From Progne subis subis (taxonomy: Eukaryota; Chordata; Aves; Passeriformes; Hirundinidae): 64,000 bases of DNA. Location of the stretch: NCBI GenBank assembly GCA_022316685.1, contig JAKJHU010000024.1, forward strand, positions 3,728,501 through 3,792,500. The letters are read 5' to 3'. Every line of letters starts with the position of its first letter. The stretch's first letter is position 1. Below are positions 1-12,400 of this stretch, in pieces. The translations under genes and the position numbers were made by a program. The notes below the pieces were generated by a model, which saw only the letters and a program-made list of their open reading frames with translations, was not told where the DNA came from and searched no databases.

Positions 1-599
1 TTTTAACTACTGAAGTTTACTCTGTTTTAATGGATTTTTTCTGATTTTAATCATGTTTTGTATCATCAACTTCCACACGTCACCCTTCAGATGACAGACA
101 AGAAAAAATGTCCCCAGACTTTACAAAATTATATGTCAGTACCTTAACAGTACTTAACCTCTTTTTACACAAATTGCTTTTTATATTAATTTCCAGTATT
201 TATAGACATCAATAATTTTATTTGTATTAGGGTTAAGGAGAAAAGAGATTCTGAAAATTGTGCAAATTCAGGGGTACTTCACACTTGGTAAATATAGCCT
301 GGCAGAGAAGCACAGCAGAGCCATTACATTTGGTTTCATATAAACACATGCCTGAAGGGGAAAGTGATTTTGGAGTTTGCCTGAGACCTGTTTTTTAGAG
401 CCTAATGCAGTCAGGCACCCAACTACTGTTGTAGAAGAAATCAGTGTCCTATATCCCTTAGTCTTCTTTCATAATCCTAATCTATTTTTGGTGTATCTTT
501 TATCTAGTCATAGGTAATATATACTGTCCATATATGGGAGGAAATGATCAATTAATATATTATTTATTAGAAAGAAATAGTTAACTATTTAAGTGATAA
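1..599. other. AT-rich non-coding DNA
   Basis: No open frame, repeat family or RNA gene recognised. The sequence is AT-rich with frequent stops in all frames. It is intergenic or intronic. Confidence 0.7.
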
Positions 600-960
600 A
601 ATTGAAAAAGATCCAATCTAAGCCAAAGCCAGCCTGTGGCTTAGGTCCCTCTATAGGGAAAATCATTTCAAGCTATTTGTGTTTTATTTTTCTCTACTCA
701 GCCGGTTTTGAGGCCTAAATGTTTTGGTGATTTACATGCAATAAAGCCGGGCTTTTTTTCCAGGATCTCTCAAAGGCCATTTTAGTGACCTTCGGCAAGT
801 TCATGGCAAATAAATAATGGGATTGAACCTAATTTCCTTTACAAAGGAAAGCAGCGTGGCTATAAGCATAAATGTTTATATACTCATCTGAGATACTGCG
901 GTAAAAGAGTCCTGTGACAACAAACCAGCATTATTTATTGGAGTGGCTAAGGCTGAATGA
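600..960. promoter_or_regulatory. candidate conserved non-coding element
   Basis: This block keeps five CpG dinucleotides between about 700 and 901 in a CpG-poor neighbourhood, for example in GCCGGTTTT, AGCCGGGCT and TTCGGC. It carries AT-rich homeobox-type motifs and a near-perfect palindrome at 833-850. Such composition is often seen in deeply conserved enhancers, but conservation cannot be tested from one sequence. The alternative is chance composition. Confidence 0.25.
833..850. repeat. 18-bp inverted repeat
   Basis: TTTCCTTT and AAAGGAAA form an 8-bp perfect inverted repeat separated by AC. It could be a dimeric protein-binding site or chance. It lies inside the CpG-retaining block. Confidence 0.7.
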
Positions 961-3159
961 TGAAAATGCTAACACTATCTACTCAATCTGCATACTTGTT
1001 AGCGTGTCATAAACACAACACTTCCCATCAAACGCACTCTTCCCGATATGAATCAAGTGTTTTTATTACAGTGCTCTGCACTATTCATCAGTCTGACTCC
1101 CTGGCCTTAACTGCCAAACAGAAAATGCTTGCTGATTTTCAGGGATGTCACCACATAGCCGTGTGCTTTTGGTTAGAGTAACGGGCCATCAGCAAAGCAC
1201 ATACAAAAAATAGTTTCAAACATTTAAAACTGAATTCTGGGTATTTGTACCAGCAGTACAATTCAAGTACCTGCTTCTGCAATCAGTGGGTGTGCCCTAC
1301 TACTATACACAGAATTTTGACTTTCATTCATCATTAAAAATGAACCAAAATGTTCATAGAGAATCCCTGCATGACACTATTAGTTTCGCCATCAGACATG
1401 GGATAGTCTGTTGCACTTGAAGATTCTATCCTTCCCTATATATTGCATGACACCTGTATTTTCTGTATTTCTCTGTTTAAAATGCTGAACGTTTTGGGTA
1501 GGCAATCCATACAGGAACCTATTATTGCTAACAGTGTAGAGATCAACAAGAACATGGATTCTAAATCCTGGATTCTTGGATCAGTAAAACCTATTGAAGA
1601 CAATAATCAGTACAGATTGCAAATATTTTTGGTATTAAAAGTCAAGATAGGCAGTAGGCATGTTTTAGAACAGAGACCAAGGCTCCTTGACAATCTGGAA
1701 AAAACCCCGTTCTCTTGAAGAATTCTGTCAGAAAACAAAACTCCCATGTCTCATTGGCTTGGTCACTGTCATTTTTGGGTAATTAATCCCTGTGTCCATC
1801 CCACACTCTCTTAAGGGGTTATGTTCGGTGCTGTACACCAAGTGTTGAACAATCAGTGATCTTCGCTTTGTGAAAAATCTCAAAAAGTGTGTTATGCGTG
1901 GGAGGTGCAAAAAGTCAAGGTTTGAAATACAGAAGCAGCTGTAAACATCACACTTTCCTAGGTGTTTTGTGATGCTAGGGAACCTGATGTACTGTGAAAT
2001 TGTTGTCTAGAAGGTTACAGCATCGTGGAAGGTCTATTTATGTTTATTGCAGACACATTTAATTGGGTACACAGGAAAAAACTGGATATGTTGAACAAAT
2101 GTGAGAATTGTTGTGCATTTTGTGCTCTAATTGAAGAAAAATGTTACCAATGAGATTATTGCATTATTTTTTAAGGAATTTCTCTTTTCTTGAATGAAAT
2201 TACTCTTTTGGAGACAGAGACATTAGATTCGCCTTTGAAACTAACCTTTATGTAAAATGAGAAGGGTAATCTTTTGCTCTTGGTAGAAAGCAAGACCTTG
2301 AAAAGACATAAATAATTTTAGAATTTTCCAGTGACTGTGAGCAAATCACTGATGCTCCCTAAGGCTGTTTTACTTGACTTGTAGGAAAATACTAAGTTTT
2401 CTATTTCTACTATTGCAAAGTTCATCTGTTGAAAAAGCTTTTTTGTTATTATTATTGCAGTAAAAATGGATTGTACCCTCTGTTGGAGGGTGTGCAGCAG
2501 CAAAGAGGGAAGTAAGCAAATTAACGTCTAGGAAAAAATGGATAAGGTTTCATTCAGATCATTTTAATTCCACTGTTTTCACATTTCCTTATATTTCTTC
2601 CCCAACTTGAACCCCAGGTATGTACAACAATTCCCTGGTGAAACATTTTATTTAATACCTCAGGGACCACAGAGAAGAGACATTGTACCCCACAAGCTGT
2701 TTAACTCCAAAGCTGACCTGTAACCACACTGCTGCCACCAACACTGCTGCTACCAAAAAGAAATTCCAGAGAGACACTGGAGCTTTTTTTAAGAGCCAGT
2801 TCTGCAGCAAAATCCAAAACCATCTAAGTATTTCAGTTAATTAATCTTCATCATACATTATTTGCTCAGTTTAACAGCTCCACCTTGAGAACTTCACATT
2901 ACTAATGGTAGTTTTAAAATTTGGGATATAACTGTCCTCTAACTCATGTGTGCTGAAATGTCCTTTATTTTTCACAGAGAATTCTGGGTGATACTGGCAG
3001 GGAACCATAGATGAACACAATCAAAATCTGTATTTATATTTTTATTCCAGTTTCTTCCTTTAGTAATTTTTAGGTGGTCTCTCTATGTATGGCTCTGTGT
3101 AAGGGTCTATGATTCTTGTTTGAAAAACACTCAAAATTTCAGACTCTCTTTCTCTCTCT

Positions 3160-3160
<1 letters not shown>
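961..3160. other. AT-rich non-coding DNA
   Basis: Only short, unrecognisable open frames occur, the longest being 91 codons at 1443-1718. No repeat family identified. A pyrimidine-rich CT stretch at about 3141-3161 leads into the poly-T tract that follows. Confidence 0.65.
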
Positions 3161-3161
<1 letters not shown>

Positions 3162-3193
<32 letters not shown>

Positions 3194-3213
3194 TTTGTTT
3201 GTTTGTTTGTTTA
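3162..3213 (-). repeat. poly-T plus (GTTT)n low-complexity tract
   Basis: 31 consecutive T are followed by about five GTTT units. Read on the minus strand this is a (CAAA)n-poly-A tail-like structure, as left by retroposition. No body of a retroelement could be recognised to its right, so it may be simple repeat expansion. Two minus-strand open frames running through it (Lys-rich tails) are artefacts of the tract. Confidence 0.85.
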
Positions 3214-3814
3214 AACTGTAAACAATATAATTTAAAGGAATGAGCCTGGAAATACTGACATAACTTTTGTTTTGGTTTAGTAGTATGCAAGAAATAATTC
3301 TCTGTAAGAGGATTTCCAGTCTGTGAAATGGGCATTGTAACATCTGTTTTGTACAGCAAGCTCTGTGGGTTAATGAATGAACTCTGAAAAAATTATGACT
3401 GAGTTTTTGAATAAAAGTTCTGTCTGTACAATAACTGCAGAAATGTTCGAGTAGCTGCACCTTTTAAATCCCAGATTGAGGACTGACAAAAAGAAGACCA
3501 ACTTAGCATTTGAAACATGCTCTGAAATGTGAGGGCACAGAAGGACCTGGAGGATGCCTGATTTTTAGAAGAAAACGGGTGATAAATTTGTATGGCATCA
3601 AAGTTCCTCTTGGTAGGTATGAAAACAGATCTTCTCATATAAGTTTGGGAAAAAGTCAAAATAATTCAGTTCCTATGAAGTATACATTGGTGACAAAGGA
3701 ATAAAATCAAGGACATCCATAGCAGTACTTAAGTGGTTTTTATTCTTATGCTGGTGCAAACAGCAACTGTTAAGCCATTTGCAGTCTGTGCTTGTGCGTG
3801 TCATTTCCCATGAG

Positions 3815-3840
3815 AAACCCTTCAGACACCTGAAGGGTTT
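3815..3840. repeat. perfect 11-bp stem hairpin
   Basis: AAACCCTTCAG and CTGAAGGGTTT are perfect inverted repeats around a 4-nt loop (ACAC). It is too short for a canonical microRNA precursor. It may be a small inverted repeat left by a polymerase-switching event or part of a longer RNA. Confidence 0.85.
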
Positions 3841-4020
3841 GATTTTAAAACACCATTTAGATGGGAATTATCTGTTGGTTTAAGGTTGTAGCTTCTGGTT
3901 TTAGTTTTCTCCTCAAGGGAGACAAGCATAAGTGACCAATGAAAATGCTCTGTTCTTCATTGCAGAGAAGGTTTGCTCTGCCTGTGCTGTGGGGTCCATA
4001 GCTTGACTGTGCTTGTTTTA

Positions 4021-4049
4021 ATTTATTTATTTATTTATTTATTTATTTA
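4021..4049. repeat. (ATTT)n microsatellite
   Basis: About seven uninterrupted ATTT units. Likely length-polymorphic. Confidence 0.9.
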
Positions 4050-5167
4050 ATCACTGTGTTCATTTTTAATCTTTTATTGGTTCTTTTCCAGACAGTGCTT
4101 TGGAGCTGCTTATTAGCTTTATCCCTGTAATCCTAGATTTTTGCTGTTAAACTGTTCAAAGGAAATTTAGCTTTAAGACTTGTGGGAATGCATGTTGGCT
4201 ACAGCTGTGTTATCGGTACAGCTGGCTTTATATGATCCTTTATCCTAGTGGAGAATTGAGTGTTGAGAAAGGTGGATTAGGAGAGCTGCTGGGACAACAA
4301 GTGTGGTTCACAGCTTGCCAAGTGAGCATTTTATTTTAAATGCAGTTCTGGTGGCAGCTGGTGCATCTGATGTCAGGACAGCACACAGGAAGGGCAGGAT
4401 ACAGCAGACACTGGGAATCTGTCTGGAGGATGGGATGGGATCATCTGGGGCATTTCTTTTCTATCACTGAATTGAGATTCTGCCATAAATATTCTTTATT
4501 CAGTTTGCATTTTAGTTCAGATTGGAAGTGAAAATAATCCCACTACCTTTTAATTTAATGGAAAAGGAGCTAACTGCTAAAAATTATAGTGGCACACTGA
4601 ATAGATGAATTCCACTGGGAAAAAGGAAAAATTATTCCCAGGGGCTTTGTCATGGGAAGCCTTTAAAAGGATAATGCATGTAAGAAGAAAGTAGATCTGA
4701 GTGACTTTGAAGGTGGCTTTGCCAAGTGCTAGTGGGAGACTATGGCAGGAATCTTTTCAAAGGATATGGAGAAGCAAAATTGTGCTTCTCATGGTGTTAG
4801 TCTTCATGCTGTGCTGATTAACCTGGGTCACCTGAGCAGGATAACCAGAAGCAGTCTCATCCCAGACACAGAGAGTCCATCCTGACCAGGACTTTGTAAC
4901 TCTGCTTAGATTTGAGTCCTCTTTGGCTCAATGCTGAACATAAATGTGCTGGCACCAAACCCAACACTACAACTCAGTGGGGCCGGAAGTATTGCTGCTG
5001 ATGAGAACTTTGAAGGGAACAAGTGAAGAAGAGCCAGAGCCACCACTCAACACACAGAATTCAGACTGTTGTCTCCATTGGCTGTGTTAAAACATTGAAC
5101 TGATCTTTGATGTATTTGAGGTTTTCCAACTCAAAGAGGTGCTTAAGTAAGTTAGTTAAGCAGTACC

Positions 5168-5189
5168 TTTTTTTTTTTTTTTTTTTTTT
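5168..5189 (-). repeat. poly-T tract (22 bp)
   Basis: Homopolymer of 22 T followed by an AT-rich stretch. It may be a retroposon tail on the minus strand, but no element body is recognised. Confidence 0.9.
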
Positions 5190-6150
5190 AAATTATTATT
5201 TTTTATTGATGCTTTGTCTCTCCCAGTAAAAAGGCAACTCTTGAAACTTAGACACCTAGAATGGGCTAAGAAGATCTCCTGGATGTGCTGCTTTGCAGTA
5301 ATGAATGTGACTATAGATACTGCTAAGAAAGCTGGATAGTGCCAATATGGTATGGGCTGGTACAGGACAAATCTAACTTGACTGAATTCTGCATTATCAT
5401 GGATACACTGCCATTGGTATCTGAGTTATCTGCTTTAAAACTGGCTCAGGTGTGTCAGTGGTATTGCAGTTTCTGCAAATTTTTGGTCTAGCCTAGAAGT
5501 GAATAGAAAAGGGATTTTGTATGGTACAGGAGTGCTGGTTCCAAAGCTGGAAATGCTCTACTTTCCTCCTCATATTACCTCTGATATTACTGGTTTAATA
5601 TGGAGAAATATTTTTATTGTAAAGCACCCTAGGGCATTCCTAAGCTAAGGTTTTTCCTCTGGGATATTTATTTGCATTAAAGAGTATTCTTGTTGGAAGA
5701 GTATTTTTTTTATATACTTTATTGCCCATTATTCTCTTATTGCACCTGATCTGAGCATAAACATTCTGGGAGAAATACACTGTAAATATTTGTATTTATT
5801 AATGCAAATCAAAATCACACAGCTAAATCCCTGTGTACTGGACTAAATATTTACCCTTCTGTGTAGATTTTAAGTGTGTTCAAGGACGGAACAACCATTC
5901 CCCATGTCCATAAAAAGTAAAAGATGCCATTGAAGAATTATGGATATTTTCTTATTATTGAGTGTGAGAGTTAAAAACTAATATAAAATATAGGAGTGGG
6001 TTCTAAAATGCAAATATTGTGTGTCTTGAAATAGTTTAGTGATCATGATTTGATGCTGTTAATTGCTTGGCTATCAATTAGTTTAGCAAACCTCTAGGAA
6101 GCCCCTTATACATAGTACCACGTGTTAAAAACCATTCAGCTTCCTGGAAC

Positions 6151-6375
6151 AGCCCCTGCTTAAAGAGTTAACAATCTAATGAGCACAAATGGATGAAAAT
6201 TTAAGATAGCAAATGGATTTAAATGAAGTCAAGTTTTTGGCCAAGGTCATAGAGCTGCTTAGGTGAACTAGAAGTATGCTTTTTCTTCCTTGGTCCCTAT
6301 CCTCATACATTGCCCCAGACAGCTACACTTTGCCTGAGTGGCTGCTCAGCACTTTGAGTTTAGACCACAGGAAAT
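6151..6375 (+). mobile_element. ancient CR1/L3- or MIR-type repeat relic
   Basis: Seen in sequence: an AGCCCCTGCTTAAAGAG stretch leading to AACAATCTAA, then about 80 bp later GGCCAAGGTCATAGAGCTG, then TTTAGACCACA near 6360. This order matches the remembered layout of old amniote L3/MIR-like families (a CCCTGCCC-AAAGAGCTTACAATCTA block, a GCCCAAGGTCACACAGC core, then a TAGACCACA end). The copy is heavily diverged. The 136-codon frame starting at 6276 overlaps it and is not credible as a gene. The exact family cannot be fixed without a library search. Confidence 0.6.
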
Positions 6376-9300
6376 TACTTGGGAGAAGAATCACAGTGAC
6401 AGGGTTACATGGCTCCCAGATTTATTCTGATTCTAATTCTGCCTTCCAAAATGGTGCAGGAAGGTCCATACTTTCCATCATGTCTATGTGTCTGTTCTTT
6501 ATGAAAAGGTGTGAGGAGAAGTCTCTGCACCAGCCCAGAGGTTGCAGCCTGAACTGTGAGCCCATCAGCAGGGCCAGCTTAGACTCACTGTGCCCCACAG
6601 ACCTGATCATCTGTCAGGAGCTGGGACACCAGCTACCCCAACCCAGCAGGTCGCCCCTGCACTCCAAGGGAAGGCTTCCAATATAGATATAGCCTGTACC
6701 GGAATTTCTTTCCCTTTGGTGCTATTTTGAAGGTGACAGTGGGAAAAACCTCATAAAGCTTTCCCCAGAGTGAGACTTTAATTCCCCCTGCCACAGTCTA
6801 TCCTGCCTGTTCTTGACAGGCCAAATCAGTGCTATTGTGTTTTAAGATAAACGGCAGAGCTTTGCATACACCTGTGCTAGCAAAGGTGTCTGCTGCAACT
6901 TTAGAAGAAGTGACATAAGGACTAGTAATGACAAGACTGGAGTAGATTAAATGTGGAATACCTCGCTGAGCTACAGCTCACTGAACCCAGAACACTGTGA
7001 TTTACTAACCCAGGAAAATAACTTATAGTTTAGGCTTGTTTTTCTCTTCTTTCTGAGACCCAGGAAGGCTAATACTTTTATAATAACTGTTTATAGAATG
7101 TCTGACTTCATGATCCTGACCTAAGCACTGAACAGGAGACCACTACAGGAAATTTATGCCTCAAACCAGCATAGTATCTCCAACTATTATTGAATTGTAG
7201 CAGTACAATATAGCTCATAATAAAGCTTGTAACAGAGGTGAGTTCTTTGCAGCTTGTTCTCTTTAAAATCTCTTGATACACTTTTAAATCAATTTCTAAC
7301 AGGGAAACATTTTTTCCCAGGGCAGTAAATAAAACCTTAATGGAGAGAAGATTCCTCTCTTGTCCCACTGTGCCTGAGCAATCCAAGAATTTCAACAGAT
7401 CAGGACTCCCTCTCTTCCCCTTTGAGGGGAAGGATGACTGGGGATAGACTCAGTGGTGGCTTTGTCCACCCCACAAATCCCTCTCTGGGCTTGATGACCC
7501 AGACTTAGAGTGCGCACAAATATTTATAAGTCTCAGAAGTGCCCTTACACTCCATCTTGCCAAGGACAGAACAGCTCTATTTTGTGCCACTGGATGAAGT
7601 TTTTGTCAGTTACAACATAAACAGGAAAGATTATATAATTAATAAATATTTAATTTTATGGTTATGGTGGGATTGTTTTCTTTTAAAAGCAAATTGGTAG
7701 CTGGCCTTAAACCAGTAGTGAGAAAATCTGGGAGTAGAAAAAAATTCAGATTCATCTTCAATTTCTCTGTTTTTTAAACAAGCAATAGTTAATATCAGCT
7801 TTGTATCTGAAGCCACACATAAAAAGCAATAATAACAAAAACTTCATTCGGCACCTGTACATCTGCAGTAACATTGAGCTAGTTTGTTAATAATGAAAGT
7901 AGCTTGATGGGTTTGGAGAGTAAATTGGATTGCTAGCTAAGTGATGAAAAGTGATGGTTTCTATTTTTATGACCCGGCTTGCACTGAATCAGGGAAAACC
8001 CCTGCTCTGTTTTAATAAGACAGACTACAGATGTAATCTAAATAAGCTGCATTTCTTATTTGTATAGGGTTCTGCCTCTATAAGAAATTTAAATACCAGA
8101 TTTCTCCTGTATTATTATGTAGTAGTCACTTAACAGGATCATAATTTTTTTCTAACACTAAAGAAAAAAAGTGAAGAAAATAAAGTTAGCCACGTTTATT
8201 AAAGGGAAAAGGTTCCTCAGTGTAGATTAAATTTTTAGGGGATTTTGATGCCATCTTTTAAGAGCATGCACAGATAATAATTCTGAACCTTACCATTCAC
8301 TTAGGACTGATTGGTAGAGAACATATTCTACCTCCAATGCAGTATCCTAAAAATCAACTTGCTGCCAAACTTTGCAAAATCCCATTGCAAATCATGAAGC
8401 TGTTAAGCTTTCTCATAACCAATTTATTTTTCATGTTTGAAAAATGCCCCATCTCAAAAATGGATGAATTACTTTCCTAAAACTATTTTTTAAATGACAT
8501 TCAGAGGGACAATTTAATCTCAAATATTTAAAGTGTAGTGTAATGAGAGCAGCTGCAAGACAGTTACATTGAGAAGTGCTTTCTTTTATTAAGTATGAGT
8601 ATTTCTGTGGGCTCCATCTATATTAAAAATGACATAAATAAAAAAGTAAATGCCATTCTATTTTTTTCTTTTTTGTTACTTTTACAAAGCTCCTTCAAAT
8701 AGGATTAATTTAAGTTGTTTCTATAAGAAAACTGGGCTATCATACTGGTGATTTAATGGATAAATGTCCATTTAAAAAGACTAATTTCACCCTGGGACTT
8801 CAGTGAAGACTGTGGTTCATTGTGCTCTGCAATAGTATAGTAAATTTCACAGCTGTGGGCTTTGATGGAGAGCAGCCTGCCCTCTGCTCCAGAGAATGCC
8901 TCTCAGGGGAATGTTCCCCATAGTACTTCAGATGATAACCACTTCCAGAAAGTGTAATGGATGACAAAAGAAACCACAAGATATTTTGACCCATGCCAGT
9001 TTGAAGGCTTTAAAATTACTGACCTTACCCTAAACTGACGGTTGATTTTTTTTTTTTTTTTTTTAGTTTTACTCCCTGAGGTGGAAAATGGAATACAGGT
9101 GTGCTGTGATTGCTACCAAAAAGGCTTGCTGCAGGATGCCCTGGAGATTCTGTGTAGGAAGTTTCTTGTATAAAGTGTCTTGGTGAAGACAGAAATGTAG
9201 TTCACTGTCATGGAGTAGTTGTCACATGAGCGATCATGTGGTAGAGAATTGGTTCTGGTTTTGGTTGGTTATAAAATTTCCCTGTTACCATCTGGACAAC

Positions 9301-9399
9301 CAAGAGTGGCAAGTGTGGAGTGATCCCCTGCACTTTTGTACATGAGCTGGCTTTAAGCTTGCTTATCCAGGCTAAATTGCGCTGTCACAAGAACATTCA
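6376..9399. other. AT-rich non-coding DNA
   Basis: Nothing recognised beyond a 19-bp poly-T at 9046-9064 and a few mixed A/T runs. Open frames are all under 100 codons and unrelated to known proteins. Confidence 0.65.
9046..9064 (-). repeat. poly-T tract (19 bp)
   Basis: Homopolymer of 19 T. A possible minus-strand retroposon tail, but the sequence to its right is not recognisable. Confidence 0.9.
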
Positions 9400-9620
9400 A
9401 TGTAAGTCAGCCTCTGCTGAGCCCTCTCCTGTGCTTCCATGGCCATGTTGCCAATGCCACCTCAACGAGCAGCTCTGACAAATCTGCTGTGCTGAGTCTG
9501 TAGCACATTTCTGTGCCAAATCACAGAAAAGCAGTGTTCACGTCTTTCGGGTTTTCCTCGGTGCCCAACACGGAGGCAGAATTGTGTGGGATACATCTAC
9601 TTTGCAGCAGTCCTGAGAAA
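9400..9620. other. GC-richer islet
   Basis: About 220 bp with clearly higher G+C than its surroundings and several CpGs (TCAACGAG, TCACGTC, TTTCGG, CCTCGG, ACACGGA). No open frame of note and no recognised repeat. It could be a decayed retroelement or a conserved element. Confidence 0.35.
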
Positions 9621-12139
9621 CTTTGCTGACCTAGAGATAAAATATAATTACCTGTTTTTGCATGAAGATGCAACTGGAAAACTAGCATTTCACTCATACC
9701 TAAAACTGTTATTTAAAAAGTCGAGAAGCCAGACTTTGTGATGTAGACAGATATCTGCCCATCTCGACTGGATGTATAAAATTTTTTATTTCCTGATTTT
9801 AAAGTGCCAACCCCAAGAGCAAAGGGTTATCAAGAAGACAGCGTTAATCAAGTTTATCCATTTCTGCAAAACTTTCCTAAAATACCCTCTACTGGCATTG
9901 TATAGCTCTTCGCAGTGTGAAAGATGTAATTCATTTTGGGGCTGCACCACTCAGAATTAATGAGGTTATTCTAAATTTGTGCTGATGAAATCTTTATACC
10001 ACCCCATACTGGTATGTGCCTTTGTTGTATAGTGTGTGGAGAGGTAGATGTATATACACTTACTCAGCTTATTTATTTATCTTTAAATGTACAGTGCATA
10101 AAGCTTAAAATCTAGTATTTTAATAGTTCAGCAGTCCTAAAATGTCCAAAACTATAAAGGTAAATGGCCTATGAAATGATATACTTAGCATCTGTAAAGG
10201 AATAATATGTTTAGAGACCCAATGAAATAAATCTGTCAACATAAGATTACTTTAGAGAATAGGATTTCCATGAAGTAATTTTTTTCTACAGAATATTAAG
10301 AAAGCTGATTCAGTTAGACAAAAAGAGATTAGAGAGACAAGGATATGTGTATGGGGGCCAAATAAGCATTTCAATTACTTGAATTAAACAAAGGCAGTGA
10401 AAAATAATTTGGCCAAGGCAGCAAATATTTGGTGTAATCAAAATTACCAACAAAATTCACAGAGCATGAAAATAATTTGAGATTTCTGAGTGTCTAAATA
10501 TGGAAGAAGTATAAATGTTTCTTTGAAAGTGAAAAAAAAATCCAAGTAAGTTTCTGCAATTAAGTTATTTAATTTCTTTTGTGCTAGCTTTTATTGCTAA
10601 GCTCAAATTTGTTTCAAAGCATTTAAAAATGCAGGAATTGGAGGAGAAAAGTGACATGTTTATACTTATGCCATCCAAGTATTTTGTTAGTAATTGCAAA
10701 AGTGGCAGTATCTAAGGCATCAATATGAAAGAAAACCTTACAATAGTTTGAATAGTAATGCAGTAAACAGCAAATCAGCTAGGTCTTAAATGTACACACA
10801 TCACTTCTGCCTGAGCTAGTCTCTGAAACACAGTTTAAAACAGGGGAGACACTCTAGAAAGGTAACCTGTAGGTCTGCTCTGGTTTTAAAATTTTCCTCT
10901 GACAACATTATTTGAGCACCTTCCATGACAGGGCAGACTATGCAGGCAACTGGCCTAATTCTTAGAAGTCACTCCTGCATCAGTTTCTTGCATTGTTTGG
11001 AACACTTAGCTCTAAGTTTACAAGAATTTCAGCAAAATAATTAAATATTAGGACATTTCATCACATTAAATATTATTCCTTTACATAATGCTTAATATCT
11101 TTGAAAAAAAAAAAATGAAGTAGTTTAAGTACAGGATAATATTATTTGATTTAGAGTAATCAACCTCCTGGCTGTGTGTTTATTTTGATATTTTCTATGT
11201 GTAAGATAGCTCAGTGGCACATGTCATCCATTTTGGGCTAGTCAGTGCACATTCTTTTCTTTCAGGATTAATATTTCAGAATTAAATATCAGATCCAGTT
11301 CAATAGTATACTCAAATCCAAACATGAACATACCCTCAGAGAGTTAGAAGAGGGAAAGGTCAGATGATATCATCAGTTGCTAAGAACAGCTACAGGGTTT
11401 GAGAAGCAGGCTGAGAAGAAGGGAACATTTCTTGGACAGGAGCCAGAAATCTGCACTGTGGAGAAAAATTTTTCAAGTTCTAAGTACGGTATTTCTATTT
11501 GGTAAGGATCTTTGAGGATTGCACCATCCAGTTTTTCAGGGATTAAAAGCAACAGCAGCCTCAAAATTCTTGTTTTCTCACATTTTAAATTGTTATAAAT
11601 GCTGGTTTTAGGCTTCAAAGCAATGAGAACTTTAAAGATATGATCAAATGGTTAATTAAGATATATGTTGGCTCTCATCCTTCATTTAGAGAATGAAAAC
11701 ATTCTGATGGGACATATTCTTAAATGGTGTGGCTATTATTATGTTATCTGCAATTATGTCATAAGATTTGATATTTCAAATCTATTCCGATACTTTTCAG
11801 GGTTTTTCAATACAAGAGCAGTTTAGCCTTCAATGTGTCTATTAAAGTGAATTCATTGAGATGATGTGTTGAAGATTAAAGAACTAAATCTTGCAATTAT
11901 TGCAGTCATAAAACATGTTAGGTAATAAACTGAGAAACATTTTGTAGAATGATTTAGCACCTTTGGTAGTCAATGGGAAGAAACAAATGAGATTGGTTGT
12001 AATGAACTTTTCTTAGAAATCAAGGAAGTCAGAATGAGTTAGGAAATCAGTGTGAACAAGGAACACAACCCTTAAACCCCTTAAACCTATGTCTACAATG
12101 CAATGCAGATGCTCTGCAAGCATTTCTGAGGTAGCATTG
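9621..12139. other. AT-rich non-coding DNA
   Basis: No gene or repeat family recognised. Small open frames of 62-81 codons only. Confidence 0.65.
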
Positions 12140-12400
12140 CAAAGTGTGAGCTGTGTGTGAGCACATCCCAGAGCCTGAGCGGAGCAGCCCGTGGGGCGGT
12201 GTGCTGCCAGATGCCATGACACATTCTGCTGGGGACAGCAGGGCACTCACTGCAGGACTGTACAGGGGTCTGTACAGGGCACTGCAGGACTGTACAGGGG
12301 TCTGTACAGGGCTCTGCACTCCAGCTCTGTGGGCAGAGCAGCTTGGACATCACCACACTGCTCTCCAGCCTGCGGTGACAGCGATGCCCATGGTTACCAA
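12140..12400. other. GC-richer islet containing a tandem duplication
   Basis: This islet is open in several overlapping frames on both strands (up to 118 codons plus and 115 codons minus). That reflects its base composition and the internal duplication rather than a gene. No protein family is recognisable in any of the frames. Confidence 0.4.
12248..12311. repeat. 32-bp perfect tandem duplication
   Basis: Two identical adjacent 32-bp copies (12248-12279 and 12280-12311). Each contains two TGTACAGGG motifs built on the palindrome TGTACA, so the array shows four evenly spread TGTACA sites. A short degenerate continuation follows. Confidence 0.95.

Larger units (their letters stand above)
3214..6150. 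other. AT-rich non-coding DNA with simple repeats
   Basis: No gene recognised. Holds a perfect hairpin at 3815-3840, a (TTTA)n microsatellite near 4021 and a poly-T at 5168. A stretch at about 5095-5135 (GATCTTTGA, then GAGGTTTTCCAACTC) faintly resembles the 3' end of CR1 elements, but the terminal octamer repeats are absent and the match is too short to call. Confidence 0.6.

Noticed and set aside
3444..3455. GTTCGAG resembling a tRNA B-box
   Set aside because: No A-box, cloverleaf or acceptor stem around it.
3060..3460. Two minus-strand frames with poly-Lys tails
   Set aside because: They run through the poly-T/(GTTT)n tract, which creates the Lys runs. Not genes.
5095..5145. Possible decayed CR1 3' end
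   Set aside because: Only two short motif matches. The diagnostic terminal octamer repeats are absent and the upstream sequence does not match.
6276..6686. 136-codon open frame
   Set aside because: It overlaps the ancient L3/MIR-like relic, has no recognisable domain and is shadowed by a minus-strand frame.
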